Counted from the first letter of the stretch, positions 45,201 to 57,178 are shown. The stretch is 64,000 nt of DNA from Hirsutella rhossiliensis (GCF_020360975.1 NW_025408675.1:2666001-2730000); one strand, 5' to 3'. Notes: generated from the sequence alone by a model not told the origin. Made by a program: numbers and translations.

Positions 45201-46213
45201 ACCAGGGCGCGCTGCGTGCCCCTTTGCGGACGGGGCGACCGGCGGCCTTGGCTGCCAGTTGGAGAAGTTCCACGAGCGCCAACGCCAGGGAATCAAGCTC
45301 TTGGGGAGACGAGGCCGCGGCCGGGATAGCTGTTGCTCCGGAATCGACCATTTCGGCGAAACGAGCGAGCTCGTCGTCAGAGGTGAGGCGGACCTTTCCT
45401 AGCGGCACCGAGGCCGGAGCCAGGTCAGCGAGTGTCACGCTGAGCGTGAAGTGGTCAGAGCTGGTGGCCAGGTGTTCCTCCACGACAGCTTCGGATAGTG
45501 GTATGTTGGAGAAGGCGAGGTCTATTGTGTTGCCATGTGGGTTCGTTGGCACATCGGCAGGGTTGAGCAAGCTAAGGCCGTTCTCAGAGGCCCAAAGGCG
45601 ATGTCGTCACCTCGGCCATCGAGCCGGCCGGTTTGCCAGCTACTGTGTTTGGCGTTGAAGTCGCCTGCTACTAGGCACCTTCCTGGTGTGGTCCACTGGA
45701 GGAGCATCTCCAGTGCTTCATCGTAGTGCGGTTGTCGATAGAAGTTTACTACTGTTATGTTGTTGATGGTGAGCCAGAGAATGTCGCGGGTCGCCACAGG
45801 CCTCCTCTGATCTGTCATCAGGCAGGGACTCCGCCGGACATAGGTCATTACTCGAGGTCGGGTGCTGTTGTCGTCCCAGCTGTCGACTGGGGAGAAGGTA
45901 TCGTAGGCTGGGTGGGTTTTGTAAGACATCGGCCGTCCTTGGCTTCCGTCCACGGCTCCTGGAGGAGCACTATGTCGTATCGTTCAGAGTCGGCGAGGGC
46001 AAGGGCGCAGTCATGTGCTGGCGAGATCTTGCCTACGTTAGCTTGGAAGACTCGCAGGGTCTTCTTGTCGCTTTGGTTCACGCGGGATGTCTCGTCATGG
46101 AGATAGTGCAATGGGGCTGATGCGTCGCTTCTTTGAAGGGAAGCTGGTCTAGATTCGTTGCCCTCGCTCTGAGGCTGAGGTGTCGTGGTTACCATAATGA
46201 ATGGCGGAGACAT
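42205..46213 (-). pseudogene. LINE ORF2 (APE endonuclease - reverse transcriptase - RNase H), broken
   Basis: Endonuclease: LRVFQANVGK and the catalytic block LVAGDFNAKHSSWQ (about 45640), then HGNTIDLAFSN and SSDHFTLSV. Reverse transcriptase: SPGPDSITVQMLKAVW (about 44770) and RAWRPISLLSCLGKGLERLI, then the active-site block GRFGYADDTGILCIG (about 44110). RNase H: YSDGSLSSDAAVGYGYAIHL (about 43200) and RWIPGHTSIPGNEQADALAK (about 42890). A CxC/HxxxC tail lies near 42560. At least six frame changes separate these blocks. Confidence 0.88.
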
Positions 46214-46362
46214 GGTCCTGGTCGAGCTTAGGACTGAGGTTTCGCTCCTGCCCCGTGACCTGTCATCTGGGTGCTCGGCTTCCTGGTCGTCGGGCTGAGC
46301 AGTGCTCGGAGCTATGGAATTGAGAATCTCGGAGGAGTCTCGTTCTAGCTGTTCGGGTTGGT

Positions 46363-47783
46363 CTATGCGCTCGAACTGTTGCTTCCGCTGAGCAAATAGT
46401 TGGGTGCCCATCTGTCGGACGAGGGTTTCTCCTCCTTCGTCAGGCGGCGAATGACGCCGTGTGATCGCTTGGGGCGTGCAGGGCATTTCGAGAAATCTGC
46501 GGAATGGGGTCCGAGGCAGTTTGCGCACTGCTCGAGGGCTACGCAGGTTTCACCGTCATGGCCGTTCCTTCCGCAACGCTTGCAGGACGGTTGTCGGTCA
46601 CAGCTGTGTCGAGCGTGGAAATCCCAGCATTTGTTGCACTGGCTGGGCATGCTGGATCTGACGATGTGTCGGGCAAGTCGGCTGGAGCCAAAAGTCTCCA
46701 AGGTCTCTGGGTAGGCTCGAGGAAGGACACAATAAGCGTCTTACTCGGAAGGTCGCTTGAATCGTGCCGGCTGGGACGGATGCTGATGGGTGTGAGCCCG
46801 GTCTGGCAGGCGATTTCGTCTTTGACGGCCGCCTCGTAGTTGACTTCATTGCCCTGCAAGTCCGTAAGTCTTCGGGGCAGTTGGGCACGACGTACGTGTA
46901 CCATTTGTGACTAATCTCCACCGAGGTCGCGTCTAGGTCCTCGGACCATTCCGACTGTCGCTGGACGATGAGGTCCCTGATGGTAGCGTCCGTTGTTCGG
47001 ATGGCCCATCCGGAGTTTACCTTGAAAGCTGCCGGGACCCGGTGCAAGTCGATGCCGACTTTGGCGGCGATGTGGGTCCGAATTGCGTAGCTGCTGTGGT
47101 CTCGCGCCGGCGCTTCGGCATCGAGCCGCACGAAAACACGGAGGTCTTCTTTTGGTGGGGCGGGGATTGGTCGTCCCTGGAGACGGGAGATTGGTTGTTG
47201 TGGTCGTTGCTGTTGCGGGGCTGCGGCGGCCGTGGGAGTGTGGCCCCCGAGGGGCTGGCTTGCAGGGCGACCGGCGGCGACGCTGCTGTAGGTCGGGGCG
47301 GGTGCGGAATTGAGGTCGGAGAGCGCCTGCTTCCAAAAGTCGAGGAAGCTGTTGGAAAATTGTTCCGCAAAGCTGTGTTCAAGGCCGGACGTGTATTGTT
47401 TCGCAGTCTGTTCGAACGATTCACAAAGGCTCGGAACACTGTCATTTTGGCGTTGTAGGCATTTGTTTGTTCAACTGCGAGCTTGTTGGCAGCTTCAACG
47501 ATCGAGACCGGCTGGAGGTTAACGGACTCGGCCGAGCCAGGCCGGTTCGGGGTGGATTCACGCTGCGCTCCTTCCGTAGCGGCGGCATTGGAGAGTCTGA
47601 TAAGGGCGAGGACGGCGTCGCCGCCGGTCGCCGAAACGCGGATGTGAGACCAATGGGACGGCTCGCAATGGGGGAACTGTGTCGAAGCTGAGATGCACGG
47701 GCTAATCGCGCGAGGTTGGGCGGGGTATGGACACCCAGATCAAAGGGATCTGGGCTGGCATGCGAGCTCGTGGCAGATGCCAT
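46363..47783 (-). pseudogene. LINE ORF1 (gag-like, zinc knuckles), broken
   Basis: Starts at ATG 47783 (MASATSSHASPDPFDLGVHT). It continues through at least four frame segments, including one around 47130 (RLDAEAPARDHSSYAIRTHI), the RNA-binding region. The C-terminal segment has three Cys-rich knuckles: CNKCWDFHARHSC, CKRCGRNGHDGETC and CANCLGPHSADFSKC. The breaks lie near 47440, 47130-47340, 46900 and 46700. No peptide is producible as a whole. Confidence 0.85.
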
Positions 47784-48784
47784 GGCTGCTGCCGAAGCCA
47801 GCGCAAAGCGCGGCTGGAATGATTAACGTGCAGTTGTTAGGCGAGTTGGTGGGAAATTGCGCTACTTTCTTAACAATTGCATGCCAAGAAAGTAAGAAAA
47901 CAGGGGAAGGTTGCCGGCTCCGATGCTCGGGGGCCGAAAAGGGTCTAGGGTAGGCAGGTCGTTGAATCTTAGCCAAGGGGGCAGTCCGTGGTCACCAACA
48001 GTACTGGACGAGCTGTCCTGGAGGTCGGGATTCTTGAAACAGAGCTCCGTGAAGGACAGGCTGGTCATCACTGGCTGGGCAGCGGACACGAGAACAAAGG
48101 CGGGAGCACCCGCAGTAATTACTTGGAGTTCAACTGGATATGAGACATTAGGAGCAACAATGGCCTTGGCAGCGTATGGACGGGGCATGATTGCCTTCTT
48201 TAGGCTGTGGTCCATGGTCACATTCTATGACAAGGACTGATCAACTCGGAAAGCCATCAAGTGCATGTCTTGCCTGAACTCACCGTGCATCAAAGTCGTC
48301 TGCCGTGGACGTGGACTGTTACCTACGACAGTGGAAGATCCAAAGCACCTACCGACCTGTACGGACACTGTTATTGGGATAAGTAGCGGGTACATGGGGT
48401 TCATGGGCGGACGCCCACAGGGCCATTGTTCCGCCAACACGCCGGCGCGTGATGCGCTGTGCTCCGGCATGCAGAGGTCGCGACAGGCCCCACCACTGCT
48501 GCGGCCCTTGTACTCGGTACTAGCAGCTTTGAATGCCGGCCTGGTTTGATTCCTCGACGACTCCCTGCGCTCTCACTTTTCCTCTCCTCCTCTCTCACTC
48601 TTCTACTCCTCTGCCACCCTTCTTCTCCCCCCCCCCACGACTCTCGCACACGCCATCTCTGCCTCCACCTCGACCGCCGACTCTGCCGCGACCACTGCCT
48701 CGACGCCGTCATCCTCGGATGCGATTCCTCCTGTCCCCCATGAATCGGCCTCGCCCCGCCCGCCTCGTGTCCAGCATCCCGTAG

Positions 48785-48816
<32 letters not shown>

Positions 48817-48877
48817 CAGCCATCTCGGCCATCCTCCGTCGCCCGCGAGGGCTTGAGCACGCGCCGGTGCAAGCACA
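47784..48877. other. Region between the LINE and PAC1
   Basis: About 1.1 kb. A minus-strand frame of 117 codons (ATG 48215 to 47862, MDHSLKKAIMPRPYAAKAIV) is unbroken but unrecognised; it could be LINE 5' flank or chance. A CT-rich PAC1 leader lies at 48560-48650, and a (GTC)n microsatellite at about 48786-48817 lies just before the PAC1 start. Confidence 0.45.
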
Positions 48878-50440
48878 ATGAGTCGCACGCTGCCGAGCCG
48901 ACAAGCCGAAGAGCTGTGGGTAGCCACCCAAGTCGTGAGAGGGGAGCGGGGAGGTTCGAGGGGTTTCGCCCTGGCCTGCCACTGAGCCTAACGCTGCCTC
49001 TCAAGAAACAAGTCCATCATAGCCTACCTCGCCGCAAACAACCTGCCCAGCTCGGCCGCCTCGCTCAGGCAGGAAGCCGGCCTGGGTGAGGATGTCTTCG
49101 ACACGGCCACGGCCAACAAGTACGAGACGCTGCTCGAGAAGAAATGGACCAGCATTGCGCGGCTACAGAAAAAGGTGTGTTTACTCGCAGTCTTGGTCTG
49201 AGCACCGCCCTGAGCACCGCCCACGTATCCCCAGATCATGGACCTCGAGTCCCGCAACGCGGCACTGCAGTCGGAGCTCGACAACGCGACCCCGACCTCC
49301 CTCTCCAAGCGGAACCAAGACCCCGCCTCTTGGCTTCCGCGGCTGCCCGCGCGCCATACCCTCGAGTCGCATCGCGACACCATCAACTGCATCGCCTTCC
49401 ACCCCCGCTTCTCCTCGGTCGCCTCCGGCTCCGACGACTGCACCATCAAGATCTGGGACTGGGAGCTGGGCGAGCTCGAGCAGACCATCAAGGGCCACAC
49501 GCGGGCCGTCCTGGGCCTTGATTACGGCGGCCCGCGCGGTGCCGCCCTGCTGGCGTCGTGCAGCTCCGACCTCACAATCAAGCTGTGGGACCCGGCAGAC
49601 CAGTACAAGAACATCCGCACCCTGTCGGGACATGACCACAGCGTCAGCGCCGTGCGCTTCATCCCCTCGGGCGCCGGCGGCTCCCAGTCGTCGGGCAACC
49701 TGCTCGTCAGCGCCAGCGGAGACAAGACGCTGAGGATATGGGACACGACGACGGGCTACTGCCTCAAGGCGCTCAAGGGCCACACGGGCTGGGTCCGAGA
49801 CGTCTGCCCGTCCCTCGACGGCCGCTTCCTCTTGTCGACGGGCGGCGACCACACGGCTCGCCTGTGGGACATATCGGTCCCCAACCCCGAAAATAAGGTC
49901 ACCATGCTCGGGCACGAGCACGTCGTCAAGTGCTGTGCCTTGGCGCCGCCCACCTCATACCAATACCTGGCGCCGCTGGCCGGGCTGAAGAAGCCGCCGG
50001 CGTTGACGAGCGCGGCGGAATACATGGCTACGGGGTCGCGCGACAAGACGATCAAGCTGTGGGACTCGCGAGGCAACTGCCTCAAGACGCTGGTGGGACA
50101 CGACAACTGGATCACGGGCGTCATCTTCCACCCCGGCGGCAAGTACCTGCTATCCGTGGCCGACGACAAGACGATACGGTGCTGGGACCTGGCGCAGGAT
50201 GCAAAGTGCGTCAAGGTGCTGAGCAAGGCGCACGGGCACTTTGTGACATGCCTGAGGTGGGCCCCCGGCATGTCCAAGGACAGCGGTGCGGTCAACGGCG
50301 GCGGCGCGCAGGAGCCGGGCTCCGAGGGCGACGCGGGGGCCAAGAAGAGCCCTGGGGGGCCAGAGGCGACGGCCGAGACGATACGGTGCGTGATTGCGAC
50401 GGGCAGCGTCGACAAGACGTTGAAGATATTTGCCAACTAG
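48878..50440 (+). CDS. Nuclear distribution protein PAC1 / NudF (LIS1)
   Basis: Dynein regulator at microtubule plus ends and the cell cortex, needed for nuclear migration. Exons are 48878-48915, 49006-49174 and 49235-50440; 470 residues. Exon 1 encodes [12 protein letters not shown], and the junction gives [20 protein letters not shown], the LisH dimerisation motif. A coiled coil follows ([20 protein letters not shown]), then seven WD40 repeats, including [33 protein letters not shown] and [20 protein letters not shown], ending in [15 protein letters not shown]. The last blade has a Gly/Pro-rich insert. This is the normal length and order for fungal NudF. Confidence 0.97.
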
Positions 50441-51556
50441 GGCGCAGGGAAGCGAATACAGCTCCTTTTCTTTCGGGTCTTTGTTTACCAAGATGGAGGC
50501 GGAAGCCGGCGAGCAAGCGGTGGGACCGGGGCAAGGTTGACAGGCAATAGACGGGTATTGAAGCAGGCTGTGACAGCGTGTTTGTAGATTGAATGAGAGG
50601 CATCGTGTAGGCTGGAAAAGGGGGGTCTGGTCTCGTGGATTGCATGTGACGATTCGCAGGCGTGGGGGTTACGTCACGGAGACATGGCGCTTCCATCAAC
50701 AGCGTGGCGAGACACGTCATTTACGTCACGCAGTGGTGTCTTGTCTGTGCACTTTCTTGCTCTTGCTACTGCCATGCTTGCGCTCCCCAACGTCCGGGAA
50801 TTGTGCATCTGGTGGTGGGTGACGTGAGAAGAGCTTCAGATACAAGCGTTGGACGCTTGGGCCTCGAGGGCTGTACCGTGCTGATGAGGCTGGGGTGGAT
50901 GAGAATTATCAAGTCTTGTACCTTGGATGCGGGCGCGAGTTGGAGCACAGGCAGGTATCAGCTTGTACTCGCTCAGCTCCCGTCGCCGTCATCGCTTCCA
51001 CTTTCAGGAATTAATTAACTTAACTAAGGTAGGTAATATTCGCACTTGTTCGCTCGTCTCCAGGCCCTGAACATCCGCCACTGGCACCTGAAGTTAGGTA
51101 GTACCTACTACCTACCTACATACTAGTATTAAGGTAGGTACTAAGTAGTAATAAAAAACAGTAAGCCGCCTCAAGTACTACCTGGGTACCAAGTACTCCG
51201 TACCCACCCACCTGTTCCCTTCCCCCCCCCGCCCAGAGCTCCTCCCGCCAGCGCCGCCCGCCACCTTTTCTGACTTCTCGTACTCCGTACCGCTAGCTCT
51301 GTCTGTCCTCTTCTTTCCAACCACCACCACCACCACCCCCAATCATCACTACCACCAACCCGCTCATCTTTTCTCGACAGCAACAGCAGTGCTTCTTCCC
51401 GGGCTTCCTCCGCGCTCGCGCACCGCCTTGCCTTACCTCAAGCAGCATTTTCACCACCTGCCAAGGCGGAGAGCCGCATCGCCCATCGCACACTCAAACC
51501 ACGGAAGCCTCGCGTCTCACAGCTTCGCTCCCCCGAAGACGCACACGCTCGGCGAC
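50441..51556. promoter_or_regulatory. Intergenic region with a TAGGTA/TACCTA motif cluster
   Basis: About 1.1 kb upstream of the Pom33-like gene. Between about 51020 and 51190, TAGGTA, TACCTA and TAGTAC motifs are packed on both strands, including the palindromic ACTACCTACCTA and TTAAGGTAGGTA. CT-rich leader sequence and a CCACCACCACCA run follow at 51200-51400. No gene is seen. Confidence 0.5.
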
Positions 51557-52783
51557 ATGGCTCCCCCGCCCAACTCCAGCATGCCGCTCCAGGAGCGGCT
51601 GCTCGCTCTGGCCAAAACGCTGCAGTGTACGAGGCTCCGTTACTCCCTCTCCCCCGGTGCAAGGTCTTGCTGACAGTCCTTTTCCCCGCCTGCAGTTGCC
51701 TGGTTTGTTGGGTATGTCCGACCCCGTTCTTCCCCGTCTCGCAATACCCGTGCCGTCGACTGGGCTCGCCCTGAAAGTGGTCATACTTATGTTACCGTTG
51801 CCACGGGGTCGAGCTCTGGCGCCTCTCGACAAGGCCGACCCAGAGTGGAACTGTCATGGCCCCCACACGGCGACGGCAGCGCGGCTCGCCAACTTGTCGA
51901 GGATTCTCATCGTGACACTGCTTGGTTGCTGACGGCCTCATCCTACTCGCTAGGCATCTGACGCTCATCATGGCCACGATGCGATATGGCTTCTCGTGGC
52001 TTCGCATGAACTACTACGGCCGCATGGCCCAGTTCTCGTACCGGACCTCGTTTGTTGCCGCCGCCGTCACCTACGGCATCGTCGTCTACAAGACGCAGCG
52101 CGCGCGCGCAAAGACGGGCAACAAGATGCCGGGCGGTGTCATCGGCCTCTTCTCCGACGAGAACGTGCAGTACCTGCGTACGCCTCCCCAGCAACCTGTT
52201 CGATGCTCTACTTTGGTCTTGCTGACTTGATGGACACCCTGCAGTCATTGCCCTCGTCTGGCTCCTGTCCCCCCAGTATCCGCTTGCGCTGCTGCCCTTC
52301 TGCGTTTACTCCGTCTTCCACGTCGCCACCTACACGCGCGCCAACCTTATCCCCGTCTTTCAGCCGCCCCCTCCGGCCATCGACGGCGCTGCTGCCCGGC
52401 CTAGAGTCAACAGCCCAATGGCCGACAGGATCGGGGCCTTTGTCAAGGAGTATTACGACGCGTCCATGTCCATTGTGTCGGGGCTCGAGATTCTGCTCTG
52501 GATCCGCGTCCTGCTCTCTGCTGTCCTCTTCCAGCGCCGGTCGTGGATCCTGCTCGCCCTTTACACTGCCTTCCTCCGCGCCCGCTTCTCCCAGAGCTCG
52601 CACGTGCAGAACTCGGTGTCGCAGCTCAGCGCCAGGATCGACTCTCTGGTCGGCGCCCAGGGCACTCCCCCAGCTGCCAGGTCGGTGTGGGACGGCGTCA
52701 AGAACGGCGCCAGGCAGTTTCACGATGCGACGGATGCCAGCAAGTACGTCACCACGAGCGGCCCCGCCAAGAAGACGTCGTAA
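51557..52783 (+). CDS. Pom33/TMEM33-family nuclear pore and ER membrane protein
   Basis: Membrane nucleoporin-type protein acting in the ER and nuclear envelope (yeast Pom33/Per33, fission yeast Tts1). Exons are 51557-51626, 51696-51711 (16 nt), 51954-52177 and 52245-52783; 282 residues, all in phase. Exon 1 is MAPPPNSSMPLQERLLALAK followed by TLQ. The micro-exon adds FAWFVG, which joins HLTLIMATMRYGFSWLRMNY. The core YRTSFVAAAVTYGIVVYKTQ and the ENVQYLLIALVWLLSPQYPL junction are family-typical. It has several hydrophobic helices and an amphipathic, basic C-terminal region. Intron 2 is long (242 bp) for this genome. Confidence 0.9.
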
Positions 52784-53667
52784 AAAAGAGGAAGACGGCG
52801 GCGACGGACGCGCGACCCAGCGCGTGCAGACGTTGGCCCTGTACGAGGCTCGTACGGATGGAGGGGAGATGCAACGTGTGCCGGCGTGCAGGTGCCGATT
52901 GGCCGACCCGGGGGCTTATCAACAGGCGGTCAAGCCGGCAGCGACGGCCTGTCGGGCAAGAGGCGAGGATTGAGTCGACTCGGCCGTGACGGTCGGAAGG
53001 GCGTGGACACGGATGGACCAGGAGGTAAAGACGGGTCAAGGGGGTGGGTCCTAGATTGGAGCTGGGGGAGACTGGATTGGGAAGCGCAGTGAAGCGAGGC
53101 GTGGGCTTGAAGGGAGGCCTGGAGTGAGCAGTGGACGATGATGAAGTGGACGCGGGCCGTTTTTACAGATGGGAGTATGAGAGCATCATTGTACGACGAC
53201 TAGGTTTGGGGTTGGCCCTGCGTCGACGGAAGAAGCAAGATTGAAGAAGAAAATCAGACCGTGAATCCTAGGATACCTTGGATTTGCTCTTTGGCCGGTA
53301 CCGCAGTAACTGTACCGTAATTACGTAGCAACTCTCGATATTCGGACAGTCTTGCTGGGCGGTGTAACAAAACCGTGTTATACCGACCCGATTGACGCAT
53401 CCAGTTATATCGGATCTGGAAATGGGAGCAAAGTGTCGCCGAACGACGGGCCACCTTGGAATCGCCTTGGACAATATCGAGTACATGCCAGGCCGTGCTG
53501 GTCCTTGGGGAGGTTCACACAGCCCAAGTGCTCTGGGACTTGATGCACTCTGCGGCATTAACAATAGCCATGAACAAGGCTTCGTCTGGTGTGGTATTTC
53601 GCATACCATAAAGGCCAACCGGCTCATGAATACATTGCGCCTTTGTTGGTAACTATCAGAGCAGAGC
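52784..53667. other. Intergenic region left of the nested insertion
   Basis: About 880 bp with no supported gene. It contains the 3' flank of the Pom33-like gene and ends at the dispersed repeat copy 2. Confidence 0.45.
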
Positions 53668-53741
53668 AAGGACTTATTATAGTTAGTACGCGTTAATAAC
53701 ACCTCCAATGGGGGTGCCCGTATTTTGCCTGTTACCAGCTT
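53668..53741 (+). repeat. Dispersed repeat copy 2, left flank of the APH locus
   Basis: GCGTTAATAACACCTCCAAT, then GGGGGTGCCCGTATTTTGCCTG, then TTACCAGCTT. Matches copy 1 (5378-5464) in the same orientation and copy 3 (59586-59680) in the opposite one. It lacks about 15 bp just before TTACCAGCTT that the other two have. Confidence 0.82.
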
Positions 53742-54317
53742 CACAGCCACAGATGACCACCTTAAAAGGGCTCGCGCTAATTAGCACATTCAGACCTGGG
53801 TGCACGTGCCCAGGGGAGCAAGTCGCCAACGGAATAAATATCCTTCCGGCTCCCACGTACATTTCCGCCTTGCTCCCCACACGTTTCCACGTATTGGACT
53901 TCCAACTTACGCAGACACGGCAGACCAGCTCTCCCAAATGCGAGTAAATCCAGATGTTCTCGCTGCAAACGAGAATGTCGCGCAGACATGGCTAGCGCTT
54001 GTTGCAACACATGATCACCTCGACGCCCCTCGATCCCGCGTCGAAGCGATTGCGTCTCAACATCGACAAGGACAGCCATGTCGGGTGATTCAGCGGTTCC
54101 AAGGAGCTTTCAACTACTGCTTCAGAATCCGATTCGACCATGGCGGCGATGAGTGGATTGTCCGTTTCCCGATTCCCGGATACACAATGAACCCAGCTCG
54201 GAAAACCCAGAATGAGGTTGCCGTCATGCGATTCATTCAAAGTAACACCACGATACCCATTCCTAAACTCATTGGCACCGGTGTAGCGGACCGCGAACTT
54301 AAAGGCCTCGGACCATA

Positions 54318-54325
54318 CATTATTA
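54318..54325. repeat. Target-site duplication of the MULE, left copy
   Basis: CATTATTA, repeated exactly at 58430-58437 on the other side of the element. Confidence 0.9.
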
Positions 54326-55681
54326 GGGCCCAATTATCTATACACCTCCTTTTATTAACTGTACACCAAAAAGTGGATCAACTGTGGCTGGGTCAGGCGC
54401 AGTGCCGATGCCGCTAATTTTGGTGCGCCCATTCCCGGCCGGCCAGCTGGCCAGTTCGTGATGCTTGCGTAACAACATCCTGTAACCGTAACTATCAGCA
54501 ATACCATCAAAACTGAAGCTATTCGCACCGCGTTTTCTGCCCTTACGAGCCCGAATCATGGAGTCGCTTACGAAGACACTATTCCCGACCTTCCAGGCCG
54601 CGATGGAAGCCGCCGATACCGTTGTTGAGGCTGAGGGCTACGCCCTACATTCGAACATCGAAGCGGGATAACGCTGGCCAACGCAAGTCTGCACTTGTTC
54701 GTTGTATCAAGGCCGGCCCCTACGAAAATCGGAAGGATAAAGCTGCTCATATCTCTCGTCGTCGCCTCAATACAGCAACCCAGAAAACAGACTGTGAATT
54801 TCGCCTCTCGTTGAAGGAAAAACGCGGTTACTGGACTATCTCTTATCTTCACGATGTTCACAATCATCGCCTTGTTGATGACCCGATGGTCTTTCCGAAG
54901 TACCGGGCGCTTGTTATCCAGAAGTATCGCGACGACATTATCCGGAAGTTTAATAACAATACCCGGCCGACCGATATTGCTGGCGAGCTTCGTGACCTGG
55001 TTCACGACGATCCTCGTTTAGCCGGTATCACGGCTCAAGACGTGAGTAACGCCTTGGCTAGGCACCGTCAGGAAGAACTAGCTGGCCGTACGCCTCTTCA
55101 GTTTCTCTACGACCGGCTAGATAAGTCCGACTTCTTTCATCGAGATAGTCGTGATCCCCAGGGCCGGCTAACTGGGCTATTTCTCGCGCCTCGTGCTACC
55201 TTCCATCGATGGCGTCAGCATCACGATGTCCTCGTCCTCGACTGTACCTACAAGACGAACCGATTCAATATGCCGTTATTGAATATCTGCGCGGCCACTC
55301 GAGATAACAAAACGTTCTCTATTGCCTCTATCTTCTTGAACGGCGAGACCGAGTCCCATTACTATTGGGCTATCTCGTTGCTGCTAGTCCTTTGCGAGAA
55401 GGAGTCGATCCCATTTCCAAGGGTCACTGTCACGGACCGAGATACTGCGTTGCTTAAGGCGTTAGATAGCTTTCGCGAGCTTCAAAACAGTACTAACCTT
55501 CTCTGCACGTGGCATATTAACCAGAATGTCGTTGCGAAATGCAAGCAATTTTTCCTAAGGCATCAAAAATCGGCAATCGAGTCGTACGGGCCCCGGCATT
55601 CCAAGCGTTTCTACAAGAGTGGAACGAGATCGTCAAGTCACAAGATGTGAATAGCTTCAACGAACGTTTACGCCAATTTGA

Positions 55682-55689
55682 GACACCAG
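55682..55689. repeat. Target-site duplication of the hAT element, left copy
   Basis: GACACCAG, repeated exactly at 57171-57178. Confidence 0.93.
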
Positions 55690-57170
55690 CAGGGTGGTTT
55701 TCCATATCTAAATATGGAAATACCCTTTCCATGAATGGCATGGAATAGGTATGGATATGGATCCATGTATTTCCATACTATTGGCTGAACCACGCCACTA
55801 ACAAGGGTTCCTACAGGGGGCTACCTACAGGGCTGTGGGCCTGGAACCCCGCTACAAATCCGCACATCCACAAAATCAGCCTCACCACCAACCCACAGCA
55901 TACCATTATCACCTGGCGACAATGGATTCTGAGCCTGTGTTAGTTATGTTTCTTCGATTCTGAATCCATTGCTTCGGATTCATTCGCGTCTATATCTCCC
56001 AAGACAAGAGAAAACCATGCTTTTGGATCATGAAAACATGCTCATCTGGCAGTAATGTACCGGTAGTAAAAGGGTTAGGGGAAGCGGAGTTCAAAGGCAG
56101 GAACCGCCTCATATATTATCTTTATTGTCCCCAGAATGATCCCTACAGTACTTCTGTCACCGCCAGCTTTCGAAAACACCCTGAGGGCAAGAAAGTATGT
56201 CATCAACGTCGCAGAGAATTTATCTCCTCTTCAACCGTCCATCATCGAAGGATTTGATCAACTCTACGGGCAAGCGTGGGATCTGGGCCGTGTCTTCAAA
56301 GGCTACCTTGACCAAGAAATTATCAATAAAGAGAATTCGCCCTATTACGCCGCTTCTTTGGTCCTTCATCCAAGCTATCGCACGACGTACATCCACTCAA
56401 ATTAGAAGAAGTGGCATAAAACTGCTTTCAAACGGGTCAAAGACCTTTGCTACTCTTACCGAAATACAAACGACGGTACAATTTCGTATCATGTACTGGA
56501 CGAAGAAGAAGACAATGGCCTTGATGCATTTGATCGTATTTCAAGAAATCTGCAGAATTGTGCTCGACCTACAAGTCAAGACGAGTATGAAGATTACATC
56601 TCAGGTGATCCATATGAGATTGCGCCAACAACTGCTTTATCATGGTGGCTTCAAGAGCGACATAGGAACCGACGGCCGAAGTTATCACGAATGGCAATAG
56701 ACATCCTATCAATGCCAGCGATGAGCGACGAGCCGGAACGGGTGTTTTCAGGGCTCGTCGTACGATCTCCTGGGAAAGGGCACAATTGGATGCGGACCAA
56801 ATTGAAAAGGAGAATTGGTTGAAGCATTGGGTGAAGAACAATGTCTTGAAGAGGGAAGGGGCGGTGGCGTGACCGTGGCGTGAGAATTCGTGCAAATTCC
56901 CGTCTGATTTCCCTCCTCGTCTTGGAACAAAACACGTAAGATTTGCCTACCCTCTCTTTTTGGACATTATCATTGAGCTCAATCAATTACTTCGTATTTT
57001 TAATTCACCATATGGTGTGAATTTGTCCATCTTGTCGAAGGTGTCTTCAGTGACATTTTGTCGTCGTGCACGGACCAAGTATGGAAAGGTGTATTGCAAT
57101 ACTTGCAATAAATGTGGGGCCGATACCGATTATCGATTGCAGGCCTTTCCATGTATGGAAAACCACCCTG
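55690..57170 (+). mobile_element. hAT-family DNA transposon, internally deleted, inserted in the MULE
   Basis: 1481 bp with perfect 17-bp terminal inverted repeats CAGGGTGGTTTTCCATA and an 8-bp target duplication GACACCAG, both diagnostic of hAT. Subterminal TGGAAA/TTTCCA repeats are dense at both ends. Only the 3' part of the transposase remains (about 56130-56870). The copy is therefore non-autonomous. Removing it and one duplication copy restores the MULE frame exactly. Confidence 0.93.
56136..56871 (+). pseudogene. hAT transposase fragment with C-terminal dimerisation domain
   Basis: YYAASLVLHPSYRTTYIHSN, then in a shifted frame ALSWWLQERHRNRRPKLSRM, MAIDILSMPAMSDEPERVFS and GARRTISWERAQLDADQIEK. 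These are the hAT C-terminal dimerisation (HATC) blocks. The N-terminal BED finger and the catalytic core are missing, and at least two frame changes occur. The possible old start is near 55924 (ATGGATTCTGAGCC), followed directly by stops. Confidence 0.88.
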
Positions 57171-57178
57171 GACACCAG
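57171..57178. repeat. Target-site duplication of the hAT element, right copy
   Basis: GACACCAG, identical to 55682-55689. Confidence 0.93.

Larger units (their letters stand above)
42205..47783 (-). mobile_element. Decayed Tad-like LINE (non-LTR retrotransposon) with RNase H
   Basis: About 5.6 kb on the minus strand with the two-ORF layout of the Tad clade: a gag-like ORF1 with CCHC knuckles (5', 47783 to about 46360) and an ORF2 with endonuclease, reverse transcriptase and RNase H (about 46213 to 42205). Neither is open from end to end; each is split by several frame changes, so the copy is dead. It lies between the phosphatase and PAC1. The 5' UTR may extend to about 48230. Confidence 0.9.
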
